Shown here piece by piece: positions 1 through 13,059 of a DNA stretch of 64,000 bases. The position numbers and the translations under genes are program-made. Source of the DNA: Sympetrum striolatum. Lineage: Eukaryota > Arthropoda > Insecta > Odonata > Libellulidae. The stretch covers positions 62,549,454 through 62,613,453 of the forward strand of contig OX388345.1 in NCBI GenBank assembly GCA_947579665.1. The letters are read 5' to 3'. Under the pieces are notes generated by a model. The model was given only the letters and a program-made list of their open reading frames with translations. It made no database searches and had not been told where the DNA came from. How positions within the stretch are numbered: position 1 is the first letter of the stretch; every line of letters starts with the position of its first letter.

Positions 1-2029
1 ACAGAATAGTAAACAACATAATTTCGTATATCTGTAAAAGTGAATTGATTGCTGTAAAAAATATAGCAGCTAATATAGTAATATAGTATAGATAAGCACG
101 TAAACTTCTTGAATGTCGAAAAATGTAATTATTCGACAATTGCTTACACAATTCTGAAGAGTTTTGAGAGGGACATGTTCACAATAGACAATTTATTGTG
201 TTCACTTAACTTTTTCCATGGCCTATGGACTAAAATATTTTATGCGATTTTCCGTCTTAATATCCGAACAAAGTTTATGGAAATATCTTAATTACCTTGC
301 TGTTGTTTTTAATCTGATTTATTTATTAGAAATAATTTAATTGTGATTTTCTTCTGCTTTTATTTGGTTAAATAACCCTCAACTACGAAGAAACTCATAT
401 TCCTATTATTACTTTTTAAATACTTCTTAATTAAGAATCGAAATATTCTCTCCAATATACTTAATAATGATATGTAACTGCGATGTCGTCTTTGGAGAGT
501 AAATAATTGATACATCATCCGTTAATGTGAATTACAGCGAGGTATCCATCAATATTCTTAATTACTTAGTCATCAAGTTTCGACGTCAATCGATAATTAA
601 TATGTAATGCAAAGCTTCAATCAACAATTAACGCTTTTCATCATCAATTAACAGTACGAAGATCTCAATAAAGATATGCATTTATGACGAGAAATCCATT
701 CAAATTCCAATGAATAACGAAACGATCCAATTATCGATTTGGATTGTCAGCATAGATTTCTAGATATCAATGTCAACGAGTGAGTGGATGTGAAGGAAAA
801 GAGCACAGAAACTGTAAACAAAAATCTGTCCTATTTGAGATTTTAAAAGACTTAGATCCGAAATAATCCCGATATTTATCTCGTGCAAAAGATCATGGCC
901 ATTTGTCGGTGTAAACATAGAACGAGAAGGTAATTGCATTTGAAGTCCTTTACTTTTTCGAGTGCGTGAAAACCTCTCATCATGAGTGTTATAGCTTGAT
1001 GAGAGGATGCCAAGAATCGCAGCTGCTGAGTGAAGTGGTGAATTGAAGGGTAAAGCGACTGTGTATCATAACATTCGAGAGTTGATATACGTCTATCTCA
1101 TGACTCCAAGGCCATTCGTCTCGTTAATTACCTCACGCATTAATTCATTGCACAGTCATTGTATCTGGCCTTATACTTGAAAAATGCTAGATCATAAGAG
1201 TCGTACAAGATTACTTCATAACGGGGTTTATCATTGCGTGCTGTTCAAAGCTCTAAGCATTGGAGCAAATAAAGTGTTTTTTAATTGCTTTCTTACGCAA
1301 TTCTAAATGGAAAAGTTGCACGTTTGCCAGAATCTCATAATTATAAGGATTTTATTTCCGTTTCATTACTTTTCTGACTGATTAGTTTTCAAAGAGAACC
1401 AATGAGATAATTTGCACGATGAATTTACGGAAGAAATGTAAAATCAAACCAAAAGGGATATTTGGAAATATAAACAAAGACGAAATGAAGGAAATATATA
1501 ATGAGCTCTCTCAAAAATTACCTTTGAATATAAATACTTTTATGGTACACATTTTATGACTCTAAGTTAAGTAATTTGAGCTTTCCAGTTTTTCTAAAGT
1601 ACGAATTTTGTGAGAAAATCCCTAATTTGAATCAAACGTAATGAACGCAAATCATTTTTGGCATCATTCCATCCAATAAAACACTATTAATATTAACCTT
1701 TCTGATTGCTCTGATAGCATGCGGAGTATTTCTACTGAATATCGATGAAATTTTTCAGAATTGAAACGAAATATAATTTGTAAATTCAACCGAAGAAGCC
1801 TTAAGTTGGTGGAACTCTGTGATCGGGATCCTAATAAATAAAAAATGCAAATTCCACAGAAACAAAATTGTTTTCTTCAAAAAGATTTCGGATAGAGTTT
1901 TTAACAAAAACCCCTACCGAAACACCCTATTAAAAATATAGTTGGGAATCTTTCCGAACATTAGCCAATTGGGATACCCATGTTTCTTAAATGGTTTTAA
2001 AGGAATTCGTTAGTTATCTTAAAAGCAAT
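1..2029. other. AT-rich non-coding stretch
   Basis: No open frame here resembles a known protein. The sequence is AT-rich and unique at the scale I can judge. I see no tRNA, tandem repeat or terminal inverted repeat in it. Confidence 0.5.
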
Positions 2030-2230
2030 GGACGGACACGACACGGAATCAGGCGTAACTTTGTGGTAGTTATTAATTATATCAAAATCCATATTGAGGA
2101 AACTTTTACTAAACCACAGAAAAGGTACAGAAACGACCATGGTTTCGCAGCATTTCGAAACCATGGTCGTTTTTGTACCTTTTCTGTGGTTTAGTAAAAG
2201 TTTCCTCAATATGGATTTTGGACGGACACG
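2030..2230. repeat. Long near-perfect palindrome inside an 11-bp direct repeat
   Basis: Positions 2083-2147 are the reverse complement of 2156-2220, with 65-bp arms, an 8-nt loop and one mismatch seen. GGACGGACACG occurs at 2030-2040 and again at 2220-2230, so an 11-bp direct repeat brackets the structure. A 42-bp stretch (2041-2082) lies outside the left arm and is not mirrored on the right. This could be a small foldback element with its target duplication, or a replication template-switch product. No coding capacity is visible. A transcript from either strand would form a long hairpin. Confidence 0.85.
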
Positions 2231-4169
2231 CTTTTGTTCTTCCGATCGAAATCCAAGCCACTCAACTTCATATTGCTATAACAGGCATGTAAATAATCAA
2301 ACAATCGTAATAATATTGTCAACATGTGCGTGAAATTTCTAACTATAGGCTCAAATACATTGAGCTAGACGGTAGTGACTACCCTTTCCTCGTAACTCTG
2401 ACCACTTCAGATACTTAAGCCTCCCTTATGCAAATGAACATCAATCTGTTGCCTTCGGAAGCAATGAGATTGAATTTTCCTCAATGCACAAAAAATAGAA
2501 TAAAGGTTCCCCTCGTCTAGTGACATTTCTAGGTAGCGCTTTAGATTAGTTCAGTGATAATTGAGGAAGCCATTTCAATTTGAGTGTCATTACTGTTACA
2601 AGGTTAGTCCATTAACCGACAAATTGGCAGTAGTGTGGCTAGGTTAAATTAGTAGATCTCCTTGTGTAAATCTTCATAAAAAACTAATTTCCATGAACGA
2701 AGAAAATTGTTTCAACCCTCCTTGAAAGAATTTAAATTCTTAAAACGGCTGATACTTTGCCAACACATAATTTCTATGAATAATGAGTATATCACATTAT
2801 TATCGGATTTCCATTGGTAAACAATGCAGTTTCCGTAAGTACGAATAGAATTGTACAATTATCTTTGTGGAAAAATACCTGTTATTCTAATTATGACGCG
2901 CCTTTACAGCTATAACTCTGAAGGTACAAGAATTTTACTGTTTTACGGGATTTAACAATTAGAATCGATCTTTATTCGTTCTAAAAATGCGTAAATGTAG
3001 CTAAATAACTTTTTGTTTTAAATCTAACGAAATATTAAATTTTCTACATCGCTGCCATTCAATCAGCAAGAATAGGGTTGAATATAATACCTAACTATTT
3101 CGACCAATTTATCTAAAAACGAATGAATGTATTCAGATATATCTTGACGTTTAATATTTATGGAGAGCTATAAAATTTACCAGATTCCTTTGAAGTAACT
3201 ATTCCAAATCTTCATTTAAGGCAGACATGTAGAGACACAACGAAATCTTCGCGGAGAAATCCACGAAGAATCTACGATCTTTCTCATTGGTTACTTTCGG
3301 CTTTTGAATTATTGAGACCTAGCGCTAAATGGTTATGGAATCTGGTTTTTATGCGTCGGTTAGAGTTGAAGCTCTTTTTTGGACCAAAACTCTCGACTAA
3401 TTTTTCCATATAGATATGCTTCCTGTCTTCACTCCTCATTGCCGAAACACATTTGGACTTCTGAATTTAAATCGTCCTCTGAATTTAAAATGGCAATCAC
3501 CACGCGTATTTGGACTTCAAAGTGACCGCTTTCAGTAGAAAGCTGCCGAAAAGTAATTTAAATATCTTTTTGCATGGTCCTCGTCGCTTTCGGAGGTTTG
3601 GGTCACTTCATATTCCCATAGCATTATTTACTATTCGGGGTATGCTAAATATACGTTTCACCTTTCAGCGAGTGACTATTTTGGTGCTACTAAAGAAATA
3701 ACCTCTCTTATATGACTAATGAATTTGAGGCAGTTTTAATTGCAGTGTAGCATCCTACCTATAACTTACATTAATTTTGATGGATATCTATATTCATTCT
3801 TTCTTTGCGGGGATGTTTTTATATGTATTTAGTCGTTTCTTCAAATTTCCAAGCGTTTGCACACTTACGGGAGGTAGAAATTTTATGATGATTTTACTGC
3901 GTTTACTTTTATTTACTGCGCTGCGTTTTCACTAACTTGAGATAATTAGATAAAAATAACTCCACTTTTTCCTGTTATCGTTGGATAAAATTCATGTTTA
4001 TGTGTGCAATAAAATGGAATAACTTTCTTGCATGTCTTTCACCATAATTCTAGATCTCTTTTACGAGGAAAGAATTCTCGTAGGATTCATTAAAATTAGC
4101 GTAGTTTTTATGTACCTAATTGATACCATGATTTTTAATGCAATACATGTTAGATATTAAAACTCATGT
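2231..4169. other. AT-rich non-coding stretch
   Basis: No protein-like frame or repeat was recognised. Frames here are short and look random in composition. Confidence 0.45.
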
Positions 4170-4172
4170 TAA

Positions 4173-4201
4173 TTCTTTTATTTTCTTTTTTTCAGGTGAG
4201 T
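4173..4201 (+). promoter_or_regulatory. Candidate recursive (ratchet) splice site
   Basis: A T/C tract at about 4173-4192 runs into CAG (4193-4195), which is followed directly by GTGAGT (4196-4201). A 3' splice site touching a consensus 5' splice site is the form of zero-length recursive splice sites known from long insect introns. A further GTGAGT lies at 4271-4276, giving a possible 75-nt recursive exon (4196-4270). Read in frame from 4196 that segment gives VSNAFYSHFLLACELILQ and then a stop. The motif match is seen directly; use in a transcript is inferred. The same motif can arise by chance in AT-rich DNA. Confidence 0.4.
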
Positions 4202-4276
4202 AACGCCTTCTACTCTCACTTCTTGCTGGCGTGTGAATTAATTCTGCAATAAGAATTTCATGATTATACAGTGAGT

Positions 4277-6976
4277 AGTCATAACATATTCCAACTACAA
4301 TTTTCTTAAGGTAATCTGATAATTCTAGTTTGTGCAGAGAATTTAGAGTTTAACGATTAGCGTAGCCTTCTATCAACCGTTCAGTTCTATCACGGTCGCA
4401 TACGTAATAATAGAGAAAATGTTTCCGATGTATATTCCATTAATGGTTGGATTCCATTTGAGTGGATGAATTTCTCATTTATTAAAATCCATATCAGGTT
4501 TCATATTCGTACATTTTGAATCCGTGGAAAAGATTCCGTCAGTGACACTTTCCAAAAAAGTCATTTGAGCAATCTATAATGCGGAAAACTAGATCCTAAG
4601 AAAAATGAATAGCGAAGATTTCTTTGAAAAGTTACCTTAAAAACTTTGCTCTAAGAGTAACATATGTCTGATTTGCTGCGCTTGATGCAAACGTTAGCCT
4701 CAGATGATTTCAGAAAGAGAGATTCTAACCTTCCTCTATTTAGATAATCCGTTTCTATTGGTATAGCTTCTCTTGTGTGCTGCATTACAATGAAGAGGGA
4801 TTAATTGGAATTTATCTGTCGTTTGGAACATATGGACCAATTTATGTATTTTCTGAATGTATTATCTTTACAACTACATCATCATTTCTCAACCTCTACC
4901 TTTTTATTTGATTTAGAGAAACTTTTGCTCCATAGATTTCCAGTAATCAGAGATTTAAAATGATACTGCATATTCAGAAATTGGTTACTATCGATTAGAT
5001 CAGAAATTAAATTTATTAAATAGCTTTCTCAAATTGCTAGTCTTAAAGCTGCATGTGAACAGCACCGTATAAATTGGATATTTTTCCTGATATCCACATT
5101 TCTAGAACCACTGTGGTGGAATAGAAAAATAATCCCCTTTCACGTATAATGAGGAAATGAAGGAAAGGAAATAAATGATAGCGTGAAATGGTGAAAAGAG
5201 TGCTGGGGAGAGGAGGAGCTAAGTGATGGCAGCTGCTCCTTGAACCAACGGGAATATCACCATCATTATTTTTTCTGCGCATTTACGCTGTGATTCACCG
5301 CCTCTCGCGGAAAGCGCCTCGGGCGTATTTGGGAAGACGTCTGAGGAGAAAGTGCGTCGGGCATAACGGTGCCTCTTCTCATTAAGTGGCGGGAAAAGTC
5401 GGCGCGCAAAGGATTATGGGTGAACGACGTCCCAAGATGGACGATCGTTGATAGAGATTCAAACTTCAGTAATCCCATCGGGAAAGGATTTGCCATTTCA
5501 AAGAATTTAGATTCAGCGGTAATCATTCTACGAGACTTTCATTTTCCATAGGTCGATTTCCCGCTTTAATTTAATTCCGATTGCTCGGAAGAAATTCCTG
5601 CCGTAACTTCAGCGGAGATATCCGCATCATGGCGTCGATTTGTGGAGAGAAAATCGAATGGAAATTGCCACCCCGTGGGGAGGTTTCTTCCATCCATGGC
5701 TTTTAAACTCATGCGCTCATTTAAAAATGTAAAGCGTTCTCGGAGTCATTTCCTCGTTAGGAATAAGTCTTACAGTGAAGGTGATACTTACTGAGGCAGA
5801 CTGATAAATTTTATGGCATATGATAGACTGAGCAAAGTCAATTGACTGAAAGATAAAAATAAGTCTATGAAAGAAGGTAATGAAATCAATTCTCACTATT
5901 AACCCTCTAAAGTTAAACTATCTTTCCAATTTTACCAGATCGATACTCGTTAACTTCAATAATTAAAACCAATAATATCGTCATCGAAAATTAAAGTTTT
6001 TCGAAATAACTCGTTATAATTATCTGCATTATTACACGTAGTATTATACTATGTTATATTATATGTTTTTTCTACAGAATATGTATGAGTTCAAAAAAAA
6101 TGTTATGTAAGTAAGAATTAATTATGGGCTGTAGATCACACCATGGAAAAAACCGAAATCAATTTAATCAACTGAAATTATATACTGAATGTTTTTCAGT
6201 TATGACTTTCCACGATGTCAAGCCTTCGAATATTGATTTTATCAACAATTTAGTTAACCGTTTTAGTTGTCGATGACTTTCTACTTAATAAGCAATGTGT
6301 CTCCGTTATTGCAGTGTCATTTGTAGAAGAAATAATGAATTAAGAAAATCTTATGAATTTTGTAAGTCTCTATTTTAAATTTACTCTGTATGCTCAAATC
6401 TCCGCAATTAATATATACCGTAGAATCTGTCTTTTTTTATAATAAACATTCGAAGGCAGAAAAGTCATTTTGGGAGACCTAATTTATGTTAATATAATCA
6501 TGTGAATAAAAACATTCATCCGCGACCAAAGGATAACATTTCAAGGATCGGTTGCTCACAATCTTTATGCGCAAGATGAAACTTTACAAACACGGTTGAA
6601 ACGAGTGGTAGGAACCTGTGGGGAAGGCCTCTCGACAATTTGCACAAGATAAGAAACGATTAGGCCGCATATGAAGCAATAATATTTGAGTGACGTATTG
6701 TCTCATTTTCAATTAGGATCCTGAAAATCGTACGAAGAAGTTTTATTATACGAATTGAACGAATTGTTGACGTAAGAATTGTACGAATTTCATGGATAAG
6801 TCTCTGAGAGGAATAAGTTGTTATTTATTTTCACTTGTCACAATAAATAAGACTGAAAAACAAAATTATTTTGACTCAGGAAATGCAGAGAAGGCTGTGT
6901 TGAACGCTCAATAATGCCGCGCGAGGTCCAAGCCGTCTTTTGGTTAAAGCTTTCTCTTGCCATCCTTTTTGTTTTA
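4277..6976. other. Non-coding stretch with one GC/CpG-rich pocket
   Basis: The stretch is mostly AT-rich. About 5140-5240 is purine-rich on the plus strand. About 5285-5700 is clearly richer in G+C and CpG than its surroundings. Short open frames cross the pocket on both strands, but none resembles a known family, so I treat it as a possible regulatory or formerly unmethylated patch rather than a gene. Confidence 0.4.
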
Positions 6977-7230
6977 GAGGTTAAAAATCCCCGAAAGCCG
7001 TCTTTGTCGGTGTTCTTCCTCTTACTTCCCGATATTCGGAGAAAGGAAGAAAGGAATGCCGCACTATTATTGTACCTAAAGTACTCTACGTCCCCGGAGG
7101 ATGGAGGCAATGCCTTCGAAAAGTACTTTGTGTACAATAATAGTGCGGCATCCCTTTCTTGCTTTCTCCGACTACCGGGAAGTAAGAGGAGGAACGTCGA
7201 CAAAGACTTCTTTTGGAGATTTTTAACCTC
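6977..7230. mobile_element. MITE-like element with long terminal inverted repeats and TA duplication
   Basis: The ends are GAGGTTAAAAATC at the left and its complement at the right. The inverted similarity continues inward for roughly 110 bp per side, around a short unpaired centre near 7086-7120. The dinucleotide TA sits immediately outside both ends (6975-6976 and 7231-7232), as expected for a Tc1/mariner-type target-site duplication. The element is 254 bp long. The arms have diverged at scattered positions, so the insertion is not brand new. It carries no transposase, so it would be non-autonomous. Confidence 0.75.
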
Positions 7231-7232
7231 TA

Positions 7233-9140
7233 ATTCATTAACAGCCGTGTTCCAATATTTCTTTCTTTAGATCCTTTTCGTTGACGATCAAATAATTTAG
7301 GTAAAAAGGTACGACGGGAAACCGCTTTAACCCAGTAGACTGACATCAGGAAGTCAGATTCAGTATAAGAATCCCAGGCAGACTCGGAAAATCCGCCGAC
7401 AAGCGTCTGCAAGAGAGGGAAGGCAGTATATCCCGCGCATTATTCATCCATGACTTTTTTCTTCGTTCCGTGCCGTCCTGCGAAGAGACGGATGTCCTAT
7501 CGCGAGGTAAACACACTCATTACTCTCTCTCAAGGAGGGACATCGCCGGTCTTTTTCTCCGGGCGCGTGAGGGACACGAACCCGAGGAGAGAAAGGCGGG
7601 GACGTCGTTGAAGAGCGTGCAGATAAGAGGGTTCGCAACACGCGAGGGTCGTTAGGGAATCATTTGGTCCGTTACACCCCCTGCCTTCCGCGGTGATGCG
7701 CGGGTTGATGCGTGGGTGTTTTGTATAGGTGTCACTGGAAGAAGAGAGGATTAATGGCCGCCAACAGAGGGCAGGGCGATCTCGTGGGTTCAGTCCCTTT
7801 AGCGATGGCTTTAATTTATGGGCACCCGTACAAGTGATATATGAATTTATGCTGTGGAAGCTATTCACGCGAAGCCTTTTACATGCGCGTATCAGTTCTG
7901 TCGACTTAAGAGGTTGTTTTTCATTTATTATTTTCTTATATTTTTCGATATTCGATCGAGAGGAGTTCACAGTTTCTGATTCAAGATGGTGGTGAACATA
8001 GGATATCCATGGTAGTGATTAGTTAAAAGCTACGTTGGTCACATAATACTTCTGGTTAAAGTTGCGTTTTTGTCATGCTTCATCTTATTACAAGAAAATG
8101 ATCGTTTAAAATGTCATCTCGCCCTTATTTTATCAGTTATAACAATCTAACCTGTAGATACGAATCCCAAAACTTAATGGGGGTATTTTGGGTAATTCGT
8201 TTACAAAAATGAATATATTGAAAAATTCCCACTCGTATTGGCAACTATTTATTCTATATTAGTTTTGTTGATCGTTACATTCCTGTGAATAAAGTTCATT
8301 CTGGTTATTCATGTTACAGATGTACTTCTGATCAACCCAGTTTCTGAAAGAAAATCATATATATTTACAAACGCCAAAATTACTTATTAAAAAACACAAC
8401 AATTGAATGCAAGTTAAATCTTTACCAATATATCAGCCTTTACTTAACTATAATGTTTTGTTCAGAATTCTTTGTCATGGAATCCGATTCACTGTCAGAA
8501 CATAAACTTGAGTACAATAACTACTTAATGGTAAATTCAGCTCTACGACGTTCGTTAAATAGTAATCCAAGTTGAATGCTTTGTTTACCCAAGATTCTTA
8601 GGGCTTATTAATAAATCCGACGAATTCCTCCTCTGGCATCATTGATTAATTAATTGTCGTCCATATTGTTTGTTTACACTGATAGATCTTAGAACCTCTC
8701 CACCGTTTGTGTGCATTTCCTTTTAGAGACCGAACCTCTTTTTTTATACTCCTTTCCACTTTACTTAACGAGTTTTCGTCGAATATCCAGTCTCATTCAA
8801 AAGACTGAATTTGGTATGACGCATTCGACTTTCGTTGGAGCCGGTCTTTTAGCTTGGATTTCCGTGCAGTAATTGTTTAAATTTTATCGAATTTTTCATC
8901 CAATGTCAACCGAAACACCTGCTCTCAATGCGCAAAAAATCACTTGTAATTTTATTTATATGTACATATATATTTGTTGAGTGCATTGTATGTATTTACG
9001 ACCGATTATCCTGGCATATTGTGGAATAAAATCTTTCTATAAATGGTAAACCGTAATGGAATTCACGATAAAATATATTATAGAAATGTAAAAATGACGC
9101 ATGTAAGCAAGTAGAGGACAATATAGGACATGCTTAAATG
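7233..9140. other. Non-coding stretch with a CpG-rich pocket at 7430-7770
   Basis: The part from about 7430 to 7770 is G+C- and CpG-rich and open in several frames on both strands, but none of the translations is recognisable. The rest is AT-rich with no feature seen. Confidence 0.4.
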
Positions 9141-9205
9141 CTGCAATTCAATGGTTAGAAATTCTGCCCGGAAAGTGGGAGACCAGGGCTCGAGTCCCAG
9201 CCAAG
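9141..9205 (+). pseudogene. Degenerate tRNA-Gly-like sequence
   Basis: The order of elements follows a tRNA-Gly gene: a D-arm-like TTCAATGGTTAGAA, then a degraded anticodon arm, then a T-arm-like AGGGCTCGAGTCCC close to the RNA polymerase III B box. The acceptor stem does not pair convincingly. It is either a decayed tRNA gene or the head of a tRNA-derived SINE. I found no second copy in this window. Confidence 0.35.
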
Positions 9206-9289
9206 TCAATATTTTTCACTTCTCGTCCAACCATGGATTAAGACGCACACTTTCTTGTGCAATGTTAAAGTTACCAACTAACATAGAAA

Positions 9290-9323
9290 AATTCAACTCT
9301 CTTTTAGAAAAGAGAGTTGAATT
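9290..9323. repeat. Perfect short hairpin
   Basis: The arms 9290-9305 and 9308-9323 are exact complements of 16 bp with a 2-nt loop. It follows the tRNA-like sequence at 9141-9205 by about 85 bp. Nothing else marks it as a functional element. Confidence 0.8.
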
Positions 9324-12165
9324 ATTGCTCTTATAATTTTCTCTTGGGGTAAGTTAATTTTTTCTCGATCTGCTGTGAATCGCACCATGTAGGATCATCT
9401 AAAACGGCATCTTCTAACAATAAGCACACCGGATTTCCGATTCGTATATAATCAATCACAAGTACAGGAATAGACTTATGCTCAAACAAAAGTCAACTCT
9501 GGTTAATTCACAGAGTCACTTAAATAATCCGTCCTGTGATAATAGAGGGGTGAGGTATACTAAATGTTTATTAACTTTATAGATTCTTTTATAACAATTC
9601 ATTCAAGAACTAGGGTACATTCGGCAATACAGACCGATAGAAGCCTCAGCTTAAATTATAGCTAAATGATCAGTGTTTCTTCCCTGGATTCTGCTGTATG
9701 TGAGAAGTTCGCAAGTGAGGGTAGGAAAGTCCGCGCCGTTTGGACGGGTTTTCGCAGACACCTCGACGTCTCCGTGGGCAGCAAGGTCGACGGGCCTCGA
9801 TCGCGCTAATTAGGAACATCGACTCCGTTCTCATCTCACTTCCAAGAGACGTGTTCGCTCGTGAAGACCTCTTCTCAATTTGGCCAATCCTCTGTCCCTT
9901 CCCACACATCCCTCTGCCCTACCGATGACCTCTCGCTGCACTAGACTGAGCCACTCGTGACTATATACTCTACGTACCCACGTTAAAAATTGCTATCCTA
10001 TTTATTGGCGGTATTTTCAGACTGCAAGAGTACATTCTCACATTTAAATCGGCCTTTTGGTAGCCTCATGTAGGTGCGATAAGGTACTAACTTAGGTACC
10101 AAGAGATACAATACTGGGTATATAGCTATTAAGAAATCATACTTATCATTTATTTGCGTCAGAGGTACCATTTTATATCTCCAAGTGACTCAACTGACCC
10201 CTTCTTTCAGCGTAGTAAGTTTTGTGTGCTTTTCGCCGTACATGTGGATAGAAATTGAGACAAGATAGCTCGTTAACTTGTATGCAAATTTGATGATGAA
10301 TCCCAAATGAAATTCCAAACGCTCTTTTTCTTTTTGGAACAATGGCTTAGCCCCCTTCCCATCCCAACCATTAAAAATTGCGAAAAACATTTGAAACTTT
10401 ACATACGCCACTTGGATGCTCTACTTAAAACTCTTGTTTTTTCCAGAACCTTTCCCTTCATGGTTTCTTTATATGTAACCGATCTTATGTAGCACACTGG
10501 AATGCTATATGTATGATTTTGGTGTGCCCTACCTGATATCCATCCAGTATCTTTCGCCATTATAAAAATCGTAATACATTAAAGCCTATATAAAGTAATT
10601 ATCACAGAAGTTCCATTTCGTTAAATTCAAATCATGAAATTCATGTTGTCGCCTGTCTACCCTACTTTTATAACTCCAAGAGGATTCGGATTGAAAAAAA
10701 ATTGAAATTGCGAATGGCAAAAATTATCCACAGACCATCAGTTTACAGCCGTTGGTCCATGATGCCGCAAATAAAATAGCTAACTGTTGTTGCGTACTTT
10801 TATCCCTAAGTGATATAGGTTGGGAATCATTGCCTTATTATATTTCCTACCCCTAACGTACATACATACAACCAGTTCTACATTTCCATGCACAAACTCA
10901 AAAAAATTCACGATATTGATCATCAGTCTCCTTCATTACGTCCAATGAAAATAAAATAGCAAACGTTTTTTAAATTATTTAGGCAATTAACTTCTTTTTC
11001 CTACGTAAAATATCGATAGCACAATGTTTGGGTATTGGAAGCAAGCAACTCGAGCGCGGCCTGATGGTTTCACGAGGAAGCGCTCTTTTGCCCAACCCTA
11101 TCCTAAACCTTCTCTTACCGTTTTCTCCCTCTGCCTCCCACTCTTTCAACCTCTCCGTCTTTCGTGACACCCACTCTTCTCCATTTCTTTGGTTCTCTCT
11201 CGAGTCCGTCTGCAGATCGGAACTTCTATCCTTTTGTTTGCCGAGACCCCACCCGATCGGCGGTGTTTTGACCGACTGCAGCTGACGCAGTGATGATGGA
11301 GGAAAGCGAACGTGTGTGACGTTAGCGGCGAAAATGTGAGAAGGCAATTAAGAGAATAAGAGGAAGGGATGGGAAAACAGGATGAGAAGGATGGAATGGG
11401 AGAGCGGAAAGCGGTAACTACAAGAGAGGAAACGAAGGAACCGCCCAGCATTTAGGCTTAATTAAAGTCTAAGGGCCTCTTACAAATAGGAAGTTCTATC
11501 TCGTCTAGTTCTTCAATTCGAAAAAAATCATTGGCGTTTTGTAGTAGCGAAGAATACACCTCGGAGTAAGTTTTAGGTAAATTGCTTGATAATGTAAAAC
11601 CACCTCAACCCTTTCCTTATAATGTATGGAGGACAGGTTAGGTACTAGTACTAGTACACTAGTGAAATTGGTAGTTGCAGATCATATGTTATTTCATGCA
11701 ATATTGTGGACTTCTATTTCAATTAACTGTTATTGCGACATTCGCTCAATTTTACAAATTCTTGAGGGAACCAACAATTTGAACGAATGCTTTATTATCG
11801 ATCAAAACAATCCACTGTTTCATCGGAAATGACTGTGGGATTAGTTTAATCCTATCTCATCAAATTTAGTGTCATTTGTGAAGATATTTTGTTCGATTTG
11901 ATTGCTTGTAGTGAATGTGTATTGTCTCTTTTGCATAATTTTTATCTATTCTCTGCTTGTCTTTCATAATTCTTTTATTCTCCTTCTTCACAAAATACAG
12001 TTTTCTACCTGTAGGTTTCGCAGGTTTTTCACACTCTCCTTCCTGTGAGTGTTTTCCTGCAGTGGAAATTTTTCCCGAGCCCTCAGCTTAGGTTTTTTAA
12101 AAATCCACATACTAGTTTTCTTCGTGTACTTTTGCAAACTATCTCTTTCTTTCTGTTTCGCATAT
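9324..12165. other. Non-coding stretch with two GC-richer pockets
   Basis: Pockets at about 9690-9940 and 11030-11460 are richer in G+C. The second changes from pyrimidine-rich to purine-rich on the plus strand. None of the overlapping open frames looks like a real protein. Confidence 0.4.
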
Positions 12166-12167
12166 GA

Positions 12168-12245
12168 CGATAGGTTAGGTGTAAGAAGAGACTTTCTAGT
12201 CTCAATCTCGCCCCAATAAAGGCCATTTATTATTATTATTATTAT
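12168..12245 (+). mobile_element. LINE-like 3' end with (ATT)n tail, copy 1
   Basis: The segment ends with CTCAATCTCGCCCCAATAAA, then GGCCATTT and a (TTA/ATT)n run. The reverse complement of 31550-31615 carries nearly the same sequence, roughly three-quarters identical over about 50 bp, with the same trinucleotide tail. The built-in AATAAA before a simple tail is typical of the 3' end of a non-LTR retrotransposon. The coding part was not recognised upstream, so this is probably a 5'-truncated insertion. Confidence 0.5.
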
Positions 12246-13056
12246 CAAATTGTGCCGTAGTTTGAAGACCTCTTAACTTAAATATATATTCTTCTGAATC
12301 CTGCATGCTAGCTTCTTGATTTTTTATTTAGAATACAGGGTAAATATTATAATGCAATCTTTCGGAATAATCAAGTTTCAATGAGTAATCCTTAAACGGA
12401 TAGATAAGGAATTTCAGGAGATAGATAACTGCTAGTATACTAATTAATTTCCTTCGATGAAAGGTTCAAACAAGTTAAATCATTAGGATCACCAATATCT
12501 AGTAGAATCATTCTACGAAGACCTTGATGAGTATCATAGTTCCTACGATCAAGATTGCAGATGACGGTACACAAATCACGCACAGACATATTGCAAGCTC
12601 TTATAATCCCCCGAGGGAAATCCCAATTTCATCATTGCATATTTTTACTTCGCGCTTAGTGATCCGTGTTCGCTCATGATTATTCGTACTAATACTAACA
12701 ATTTACGCTTAACCAGTGGTGCTTAGGCCACACACGAACTTCTTGGGGCGCGAAAGGCTTTTCCATGAAACTTCAGGCGTTTAGACAAAGCTATACATAC
12801 AGGTACTGTATATTACATAGGTGTGGAAACCAATGATCTAAAATGTTACAGATTAGTTCGCCCTAATGAAGTCGAGATTATTATTTTAAGTTTAATTTCA
12901 TAGAGCTGCCAGAGAAACATTTACAATGCTTATACTCAATCAGAAATATATTTCTACTTTATAAACTAGTATTGTATTAGGTACTCTAACGTAACTTGTA
13001 TTGAAAAGTTATGAATAACCATCTTAAATGAAAAAAACTGACTTTTAGTTACTTCC

Positions 13057-13059
<3 letters not shown>
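12246..13059. other. AT-rich non-coding stretch
   Basis: No coding or repeat feature was recognised before the (TA)n run that borders the RTE element. Confidence 0.45.

Noticed and set aside
7530..7970. Minus-strand open frame of 146 codons
   Set aside because: It crosses the CpG-rich pocket and AT-rich DNA alike without any protein-like feature.
10811..10840. GGTTGGGAATCATTG, similar to a hAT transposon terminus
   Set aside because: No opposite terminus or 8-bp target duplication was found within several hundred bases. The same holds for CCAGTGATTTCCAAATTGG near 23510 and GAACACCCCTG near 35445.
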